The position numbers and the translations under genes are program-made. The notes beneath the pieces are model-generated. The model saw only the letters and a list, made by a program, of their open reading frames with translations, did no database searches and had not been told where the DNA came from. From Geobacteraceae bacterium (GTDB lineage: Bacteria > Desulfobacterota > Desulfuromonadia > Geobacterales > DSM-12255), in NCBI GenBank assembly GCA_013377075.1, contig JACABD010000014.1, forward strand, positions 21,927 to 60,028: a stretch of 38,102 nt of DNA, given 5' to 3'. Below are positions 32,451 to 38,102 of the stretch, piece by piece (positions within the stretch are counted from its first letter, which is position 1; each line of letters begins with the position of its first letter).

Positions 32451-34016
32451 ATGGAAATGGGAGTCACATCAATAAAGGATCTGGCAGGTATTCTTAAACG
32501 CCGTAAATGGAGTATTGCCCTTCCCGCTGCAGGCATATTCGTTGTCGCGGCTGTCATTGCGTTCACTCTGCCACCGGTCTATCGATCAGAATCTACCATT
32601 TTGATAGAGGATCAGGAGGTCCCGCGGGATTTTGTCAGTACGACTGTGACAACCTATGCCGATCAGCGTCTCCAGACCATTAACCAGAGAATCATGGGGA
32701 CGACAAAGCTGCTTGATATCATAAACCGCTTCAGTCTTTATCCTGAATTGAAGAACAAATGGACGACTGAAGAGATAATAGCCAAGCTGCGTAAGGATAT
32801 TAAGTTCAAAACGATCAGTGCGGATGTCATTGATCCGCGTAGCGGGCAGCCTAGGCCTGCAACCATTGCTTTCAGCCTTTCCTATGATGGAAAAAATCCG
32901 CAACTGGTTCAAAGGGTTGCAAACGATCTGGCCTCGCTTTATCTTGAAGAAAATCTATCGGTTCGCTCAAGGCAGTCTCAAGGGACTACCAAATTCATGG
33001 AAGACGAGATGAAATCGGTCCAGGTGCAGTTGAGTGAAGCGGATGGAAAGATTTCGTCTTATAAACAGAGGAATCTGAATTCATTGCCTGAACTGGCACA
33101 GGTTAATCTCCAAAGTCTCGACTCTACAGAGCGGGAGATGGTCAACCTGAACTACCAGTTGCGCTCACTGAAGGAGAAAGAAAGCTCAATAGAGTCCCAG
33201 CTTGCAACTATTCCAACTGATGCTGGAAGCCAGGACAAGGCTCGTCTGAATGAATTGCGAGTTCACCTCGGTGATTTGAAGTCGCGCTTTACCGATGAAC
33301 ATCCTGATGTAGTCAAGACCAGAAACGAGCTGGCAGAGTTGAGCAAGCAGTTGCGCGCATCCGGCAAGGATTCGGCTGACAGCAAGCCGGACAATGTCGC
33401 TTACATTACCCTCTCATCACAACTCGCCAGCATCAGGTCAGAAATCACTTCTGCAAAACGGCAGATTGAAACCTTTAAAAAGAAGACAGATGAGCTTCGT
33501 CACAGAATTGCTGCTACCCCTGGAGTTGAAGAGGGGTACAAGAATATCCTGATTCATAGAAATAATCTGCAGCAGAAGTTTGACGACCTCTCCAAGAAAT
33601 TCATGGAAGCCAAAGTTTCGAGCGGTTTGGAAAAAGAACAGAAAGGTGAGCGCTTTACTTTGATTGATGCAGCCCGACTGCCTGAAAAGCCGATCAAGCC
33701 GAGTGTGCCAGCCATCCTCATTCTGGGACTGATCCTTGGAATAGGTTGTGGTGCTGGGCTGGCTGCTATTAACGAACAGAGCGACGATACTGTGAGGATT
33801 CCTGAAGTCCTGTCCCGGGCGACTTCCTATCCGGTTCTGGCAGCAATTCCAAAAATTGTAACCTGGCAGGAAGTTGACACGATGAAGATCAAGCGAAAAA
33901 GAGCGCTGGCCGGAGCAATCTGTCTTTTACTGGTAAGTCCGTTGGTGGTTCATTTCGCTATTATTGATCTTGACGTATTCTGGGCAAGACTGCTTAGGGT
34001 AATGACACGAATATGA
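32451..34016 (+). CDS. epsF: chain-length determinant protein (Wzz/EpsF-like)
   Basis: 521 residues. Membrane helix 1 lies at ~22-42 (SIALPAAGIFVVAAVIAFTL), followed by the Wzz-type YRSESTILIEDQEVP. A long periplasmic coiled-coil region (~150-390, including KEKESSIESQLATI and LSKQLRASG) leads to PEKPIKPSVPAILILGLILG at helix 2 (~420-440). An additional hydrophobic segment (AGAICLLLVSPLVVHFAI) closes the protein, so it has three membrane segments. Exosortase-linked EPS loci typically carry this longer Wzz form. Known role: control of polymer length with the kinase. AGGAG stands 3-4 nt before the ATG at 32451. Confidence 0.86.
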   Translation: MEMGVTSIKDLAGILKRRKWSIALPAAGIFVVAAVIAFTLPPVYRSESTILIEDQEVPRDFVSTTVTTYADQRLQTINQRIMGTTKLLDIINRFSLYPELKNKWTTEEIIAKLRKDIKFKTISADVIDPRSGQPRPATIAFSLSYDGKNPQLVQRVANDLASLYLEENLSVRSRQSQGTTKFMEDEMKSVQVQLSEADGKISSYKQRNLNSLPELAQVNLQSLDSTEREMVNLNYQLRSLKEKESSIESQLATIPTDAGSQDKARLNELRVHLGDLKSRFTDEHPDVVKTRNELAELSKQLRASGKDSADSKPDNVAYITLSSQLASIRSEITSAKRQIETFKKKTDELRHRIAATPGVEEGYKNILIHRNNLQQKFDDLSKKFMEAKVSSGLEKEQKGERFTLIDAARLPEKPIKPSVPAILILGLILGIGCGAGLAAINEQSDDTVRIPEVLSRATSYPVLAAIPKIVTWQEVDTMKIKRKRALAGAICLLLVSPLVVHFAIIDLDVFWARLLRVMTRI

Positions 34017-34100
34017 TCTGTTGCCAGCAGCTTATGGTATTCAGGGTAAAACAGCTGATGCACAATATCAATCAAGATTGTAGAAAAGGAGCAGAGGGTC

Positions 34101-34985
34101 ATGGCCATCAAAACAAATACTGTCAAAAACCCTGAAAATAGCCCTTCTGAGGGACTTGTTGCAGTCAGTGAAGAGCTGCAAGCGGATTCTGTATCCGCCA
34201 AGAGGGAAGTCAAGGCTGTGAAAGCGAAAAAAGAAGCAAACACATCTCAGTTTGAGATGACGGAGCCTGTAGTGCCGGTTCGTCCTGTCGATCATGAAAA
34301 AGCCGGCTGGATCTCACCGAAATACTCAAGCTCACGCTCAATCAGGCTCAACCCTCAAACTCTTGCAGAAAACCGCTGCGTTGCATACCAGCATGAGGCT
34401 GCTGAGATTGAGTACTACCGGATGCTTCGTACCCAGATACTACAGAAGACTAAAGGGAAGGGAAACACCTTCATGGTCACCAGTGCCACTCCAGGCGAAG
34501 GAAAGACCCTGACTGCAATCAATCTGGCGTTTACTTTTGCGAGGGAGTACAAACATACCGCGCTGCTTGTAGATTGCGACCTGAAGAGTCAGCAGATTCA
34601 TGAAAGGCTTGGTTTTGAAAGCGATAAGGGAATTGTCGATTATCTCATTGATGATGCTCCTTTTTCTGATCTGATGGTTTGGCCGGGAGTTGAAAAGCTG
34701 ACCGTTATCTCTGGAGGTAAAACCGTCAAGGATAGTAGCGAACTTCTGGGCTCATCAGGCATGAAGAATATGGTGACGGAGATGAAAAACCGCTATCCAG
34801 AGAGATATATTATATTTGATGTTCCGCCGCTTTTGACATGTGCTGATTCTCAGGCATTTGCACCTATGGTCGATTATGTCCTTGTAGTGGTTCAGGCGGG
34901 AAAGACATCCCATAAAGATGTGAACAGAGCCTTGAAACTTCTGCCAAGCGAAAAGGTTTTGGGGCTTGTTATGAACTGGCAGTAG
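34101..34985 (+). CDS. CpsD/CapB-type tyrosine autokinase of the EPS export system
   Basis: 294 residues, cytoplasmic. The first ~95 residues are charged and low in complexity (KREVKAVKAKKEA). The BY-kinase core holds Walker A SATPGEGKT (128-136), Walker A' ALLVDCDL (154-161) and Walker B YIIFDVPP (236-243). These are the signature of tyrosine autokinases that pair with Wzz-like proteins. The protein ends at VLGLVMNWQ with no Tyr-rich tail, which many members use for autophosphorylation. The stop lies only about 20 nt before homology to the phosphoesterase remnant begins, so a lost tail is possible. AAAAGGAG and GAGG precede ATG 34101. Confidence 0.85.
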   Translation: MAIKTNTVKNPENSPSEGLVAVSEELQADSVSAKREVKAVKAKKEANTSQFEMTEPVVPVRPVDHEKAGWISPKYSSSRSIRLNPQTLAENRCVAYQHEAAEIEYYRMLRTQILQKTKGKGNTFMVTSATPGEGKTLTAINLAFTFAREYKHTALLVDCDLKSQQIHERLGFESDKGIVDYLIDDAPFSDLMVWPGVEKLTVISGGKTVKDSSELLGSSGMKNMVTEMKNRYPERYIIFDVPPLLTCADSQAFAPMVDYVLVVVQAGKTSHKDVNRALKLLPSEKVLGLVMNWQ

Positions 34986-35004
34986 GGCCAGTTTTAATAA
35001 AAGT

Positions 35005-35594
35005 AACAGGGTAGTAACGTACCGTGACGTGAATGGAGTTTATTTTGTATTCGTTGAATGTGGCCGGACTCTGTATCACCGCCTCTCATTAATGCAGACC
35101 TTGCGAAAGTTCCGGCAACAACTCCGGTAATTCTTTTTACCCATGATCAGCCGACCTCGGAAGCAAAGTATTTCACCAATCCAAATTCACCGTTTGATAT
35201 TAACGGAACCAACAAGTATGAAAACCTGTTGTTCGACACATACGCAGACGTGCAAGGGACGGGCAATATACCAGGTCTTTCTACTGATATAGAGCAGAGA
35301 GCTTTCGTTGCCTGGCTGAAAACACACAGGAATATCGTAGCTTATTTCAATGGTAACGATAACCAGAAAGAATTCTACACGTACACCGGTCCGGATAAAG
35401 ACATCAGCCTGAATGTATTTTGCGTTGATCCACCGATTAAGGGTGATATCTCGGCAACTGATGCCAGCAAACTATCCTTTCAGGTAGTCTCCATTGACGC
35501 TTCAGCCAGTTTCATGATGGTAAGGGAATACCGCTGGAACTCTAAAAACTGGGGTAATTCAGTAACTGTTTCGCTGTTACCCCGGACGATTTAA
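35005..35594 (+). pseudogene. frameshifted 3' remnant of a metallophosphoesterase paralogue
   Basis: The sequence is homologous to the last ~205 residues of the 4301-7291 protein. Between 35005 and 35054 the frame reads NRVVTYRDVNGVYFVFV, matching NKVFYSKDIGGVHFIFL. One base is missing near 35056 (GGTATG in the intact gene, GAATG here). The frame then continues as MWPDSVSPPLI and TPVILFTHDQP to FYTYTGPDKDISLNVF and VREYRWNSKNWG (to 35594). The N-terminal ~790 residues, PHP domain and GNHD region are absent, and the intact gene's YFHGNSN is YFNGNDN here. No ribosome site precedes the ATG at 35058. A non-functional relic is the simplest reading. Confidence 0.85.
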
Positions 35595-35635
35595 GATAAA
35601 TTTCCCGGTAAATCCGGCATGCAGTAATTGGGAAT

Positions 35636-35670
35636 AAAAAGGGTCGCTCCAGAGATTGGGCGACCTTTTT
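35636..35670. terminator. bidirectional terminator
   Basis: AAAAAG-GGTCGC (35636-35647) pairs with GCGACC-TTTTT (35660-35670). The A-run and T-run on either side make it work from both directions. It separates the plus-strand EPS locus from the minus-strand operon. Confidence 0.8.
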
Positions 35671-35689
35671 AACTGCAAGGAAAGTGGTT

Positions 35690-36619
35690 TTACCAGAATA
35701 CAAGCTGTCCGGATTCATCACGACCCGTATCCAGATCCCAGGGCTTGAATTGCGGGGAAGTAGATTTCCCTAAAACAGCAGCTTCGATTGATCTCCAGAT
35801 AACAGCAATATTATAGGTGGCATGGTGCCAGATATCATCGTAATTGAGATGGTTATCTGCCGGTGTGGGAATATACAGATTATCGATAAACTGCCGGTCG
35901 ATGTTGTTGTAATCAGGATAAGACGTGCCAGTCCTGGTAGAGATCAGATGGGCTAAAGGAAAGAGCCTGACGCCGTCAGGAGCTTCCCTGGTACTAATTG
36001 CTATAAATTCACGGTGCCACAGTTCAATGTCAGGAGGGTTCACCCTGACAACCTCTGGATAAACGTCCTGAAGCATCTTCTCCCAAAAAACAGTTATATC
36101 AGCATCAAGCGTCACCTCTTTGTCAATATAGCTGCATTGAGCGACTATCGAAGAGAACTTATCGGATTCGCCGATTCTGCCACTATTCATCCTTTGATAT
36201 ATGTAGCTGTCCTGGTGCATCTCACAGATACGATGCATAGCAGTGTTTTCTGAGTAAACTCCTACCTTGGCCTGCACGACAGGGTGAATGGTCATGTCAG
36301 TCACAAGATGGGCAGCGAAGCCCAGCAACCAGGCAAGCTGCTTCTCACGGCTGGAATCGTCTGAATCCATGAGGATGCTGATACCCCTGTCAAGCATATC
36401 ACCTGCCCTGACTGTATGCATAATATCGGCCCAGGATGACGCCAGTGGATTGCCTGCGGCAAGATTCGGGTAGTCAGGGCTGACTGCGCCAAGGACAGCG
36501 TAGTGGAAATGTTTTGTCAGGACATTGCGGCAACAGGCCGGATCAGAAAATACGGTACGGGTCCGATCGTGGTCTAGCAGATCATAAAGCATCGTGATAT
36601 GGGCATACGGACCGGGCAC
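35690..36619 (-). CDS. zinc-dependent phospholipase C-like protein
   Basis: 309 residues from a GTG at 36619, with a strong AGGAGGG about 9 nt upstream and directly after the DUF2062 stop. The N-terminal PGPYAHITMLYDLLD and the HYAVLGAVSPDYPN, LLGFAAHLVTDMTIHPVVQ and HRICEMHQDSYIY motifs provide the His/Asp ligands of the Zn_dep_PLPC family (bacterial phospholipase C/S1-P1-like fold). No signal peptide is visible, unlike secreted phospholipases, so the substrate and location are unsure. It is the last gene of a three-gene operon and ends near the bidirectional terminator. Confidence 0.82.
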   Translation of the reverse strand: MPGPYAHITMLYDLLDHDRTRTVFSDPACCRNVLTKHFHYAVLGAVSPDYPNLAAGNPLASSWADIMHTVRAGDMLDRGISILMDSDDSSREKQLAWLLGFAAHLVTDMTIHPVVQAKVGVYSENTAMHRICEMHQDSYIYQRMNSGRIGESDKFSSIVAQCSYIDKEVTLDADITVFWEKMLQDVYPEVVRVNPPDIELWHREFIAISTREAPDGVRLFPLAHLISTRTGTSYPDYNNIDRQFIDNLYIPTPADNHLNYDDIWHHATYNIAVIWRSIEAAVLGKSTSPQFKPWDLDTGRDESGQLVFW

Positions 36620-37105
36620 TTATGTTCCCTCCTGATCGGACGTTGGGGCTTTCCGTAAATAAGTGGCCCTTCGCGCAACTGACGTCAGTAAAAGTCTGTA
36701 GACAAGCAGCGCAGCTGGTAGCGCGGTAAGCATCCAGGCATATACAGCTTTAAGGGTAATAACAGTCAAAGTGGTTAGTGAAGCTGCAGGATGCTGGAGG
36801 AGAGTTGGGAGCATCTCTACGGTAAACTGAGAGCTCCCCGGAATGAGCCATGCGCCAAGTTTGAAAAAAGGGAATGCCAGTGCCAGCTGGAGAGGATATG
36901 CTAGGTAGTTCACCGATTGCATAGCAATTTGGTTTAACCTGAAAATATGAGCGAATATCAGACAGATTAACGAAGTCCCCCAGAAAAGCGGCATGATTCC
37001 AAGCACCGAACCCAGGCATATGGTCAAGGCTATTTTCCTGGGTGTCATGCCGGATGAAAATATCGTGCGAATATGTTTGATGAGAAAAGAAGCTGGGTTC
37101 AGCAT
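36620..37105 (-). CDS. DUF2062 domain membrane protein
   Basis: 161 residues from ATG 37105, preceded by AGAGGGG; a TTG at 37129 would overlap the upstream stop. Three to four membrane segments are visible. The segment GMTPRKIALTICLGSVLGIMP, followed by FWGTSLICLIFAHIFRLNQIAMQSVNYLAYPLQLALAFPFFKLG, is the family's conserved core. Function is unknown; DUF2062 proteins are small inner-membrane proteins. The stop (TAA) sits next to the GTG of the phospholipase-like gene, so translation is coupled. Confidence 0.85.
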   Translation of the reverse strand: MLNPASFLIKHIRTIFSSGMTPRKIALTICLGSVLGIMPLFWGTSLICLIFAHIFRLNQIAMQSVNYLAYPLQLALAFPFFKLGAWLIPGSSQFTVEMLPTLLQHPAASLTTLTVITLKAVYAWMLTALPAALLVYRLLLTSVARRATYLRKAPTSDQEGT

Positions 37106-37125
37106 GCGCACCCCTCTGTTGACTC

Positions 37126-38102
37126 TCAAATTCGGTCTTGATGTACATGAAACTTGAGCGTTGCCCCGGTAACGGTACTTCGTCCGGTGTAAAGAAAGAT
37201 AATCATCCAGATGCTCTGTAGAAAAAGAATCAGTGCGGGATTCCAGAGCCCCTTAAGTCCGGTTGCAAAATCGGTCGGTGTATATGCTGCTTCCGGTGAA
37301 ATGAGTGAAGCTGCAAGCAGGCCGTAAATAACGCCTATACCCCCCATGATCTGGTATGCCGAGATCTTACTATCACCGCGGTAGTCGGCTCGCATGGTTT
37401 CAGAGTAGGAGCGCCATCCCTGGGTGATAACAGATGCAAGAACAAAGGCTAACGTCGGGTAGGAGCTGAGAAAGATCCAGGCAGACACAACTCCGCAGAG
37501 AGTGTATAAAAGTGCTGTGACAGCCTGAAGCGGGATTACTTCGACCCCTTCGAGATCTCCGGAGTAGGCGATTTTCTTGGTTCTGCCGAAAAATACGAAG
37601 CCACGACCGGCAAAAAGCCCCTTAAGCAGGCCAGGGGTCTGACTCAACGGCTTCCCGTAACAGCAGCCAAAGCTTATGCAGGCAAGCCGCCCCAACCCTT
37701 CGCCAAAAGCATAGGAAACTGCGATTGCCGCGTATGCTGCCATTACAGGAATATGGAAGGATAGCAGGGTGCCTGCTGTACGGTTGATCAGTGCAATCAG
37801 GAAAGGAACTATGAGGATGCCTACAAAGACTGCCCCACCGACGGTGAAGGTATCGGTTTTCTTTTCGACAATCCGGGCAACTATCCTTGATGCCGGAACG
37901 CAGCAGCAAAGAAGAGATGCCGCCAGTATTGCCGTGCCAATTGCCGGGACACCGACCGAACCCATCAATACGAGCATAACGGCAAGGGCCACAAGATAGG
38001 CATTGGCAGTAAGCAGGCCGTACCAGGTGAAGTTGATGCCTTTCCAGCCGCCGTTTTCACACTTCCCAGCCGGTACAGAAGCAAAAAACTGCCACTTTTC
38101 AC
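37126..38102 (-). CDS. Lgt-like (prolipoprotein diacylglyceryl transferase-type) membrane protein, 5' end outside window
   Basis: The frame is open up to the window edge: codons before the GTG at 37992 read through TWYGLLTANAYLVALAV with no stop, so the start lies beyond 38102. Features shared with Lgt: the FTWYGLLTANAYL opening helix, FGEGLGRLACISFGCCYG in the middle (a His/Gly-rich core in Lgt) and several membrane segments. The C-terminal part also contains ISAYQIMGGIGVIYGLL. A true Lgt would attach diacylglycerol to lipoproteins, but the sequence is divergent. An Lgt-related transferase of unknown substrate is safer. The TGA at 37126-37128 lies 20 nt ahead of the DUF2062 start. Confidence 0.75.
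   Translation of the reverse strand, partial: EKWQFFASVPAGKCENGGWKGINFTWYGLLTANAYLVALAVMLVLMGSVGVPAIGTAILAASLLCCCVPASRIVARIVEKKTDTFTVGGAVFVGILIVPFLIALINRTAGTLLSFHIPVMAAYAAIAVSYAFGEGLGRLACISFGCCYGKPLSQTPGLLKGLFAGRGFVFFGRTKKIAYSGDLEGVEVIPLQAVTALLYTLCGVVSAWIFLSSYPTLAFVLASVITQGWRSYSETMRADYRGDSKISAYQIMGGIGVIYGLLAASLISPEAAYTPTDFATGLKGLWNPALILFLQSIWMIIFLYTGRSTVTGATLKFHVHQDRI

Noticed and set aside
1-38102. CRISPR arrays, tRNA/rRNA genes, insertion sequences, phage genes
   Set aside because: No regularly spaced repeats, cloverleaf-like elements, transposase or integrase motifs were seen.

Overview
The window looks like a chromosomal segment of a Geobacter-type deltaproteobacterium (Desulfuromonadia; Geobacter or Geotalea relatives). 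This rests on family knowledge and not on a database search. It has moderate G+C, a porin of the putative-porin family, a SEC-C/TPR/OGT protein and, mainly, an exosortase/exopolysaccharide locus of the XrtD (VPLPA-CTERM) type. No tRNA, rRNA, CRISPR array, transposase or phage gene was seen.

Left part (1-7.4 kb): the 3' end of an outer-membrane porin gene; a SEC-C + TPR + O-GlcNAc-transferase-like protein; an intergenic stretch with a strong terminator hairpin and a possible small RNA; a small exported His-rich protein; a VPLPA-CTERM surface protein (3591-4256); and, 44 bp after it, a 996-residue exported protein joining a PHP-type domain to a calcineurin-like phosphoesterase (4301-7291), closed by a long hairpin. 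Middle-left (7.5-10.4 kb): an OmpH/Skp-like protein, a 35-residue peptide translationally coupled to a DUF3108-like exported protein, a convergent gamma-glutamylcyclotransferase-like gene, and a second, AT-rich VPLPA-CTERM protein.

Core (10.6-35.0 kb), all on the + strand with many 4-bp or 1-bp overlaps: PIG-L deacetylase, GT4, flippase, beta-helix protein, polymerase, GT4, CgeB-like GT, FkbM methyltransferase, GT4, WcaF-like acetyltransferase, two GT2 enzymes, exosortase fused to EpsI, a small unknown protein, a WecA/MraY-type initiating transferase, a PrsT-like TPR lipoprotein, a Wza-like export protein, an outer-membrane barrel, a Wzz-like chain-length protein and a CpsD-like kinase. Together these make a Wzx/Wzy-type exopolysaccharide: the WecA-type enzyme primes undecaprenyl phosphate, the GTs and modifying enzymes build the repeat, the flippase and polymerase act in the membrane, and the Wzz/kinase/Wza/barrel set exports the polymer. 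The exosortase anchors or processes the VPLPA-CTERM proteins, two of which are encoded in this window.

Right edge (35.0-38.1 kb): directly after the kinase lies the frameshifted 3' remnant of a second copy of the 4301-7291 phosphoesterase, so the locus is bracketed by an intact gene and a decayed paralogue. A bidirectional terminator follows, then a minus-strand operon: an Lgt-like protein (cut by the window end), a DUF2062 protein and a zinc-dependent phospholipase C-like protein.

The most interesting points are the XrtD/VPLPA pairing, the PHP-phosphoesterase and its remnant, tiny ORFs coupled to larger genes, an 8-2-8 palindrome ahead of the polysaccharide operon, and a possible small RNA near 2.8 kb.
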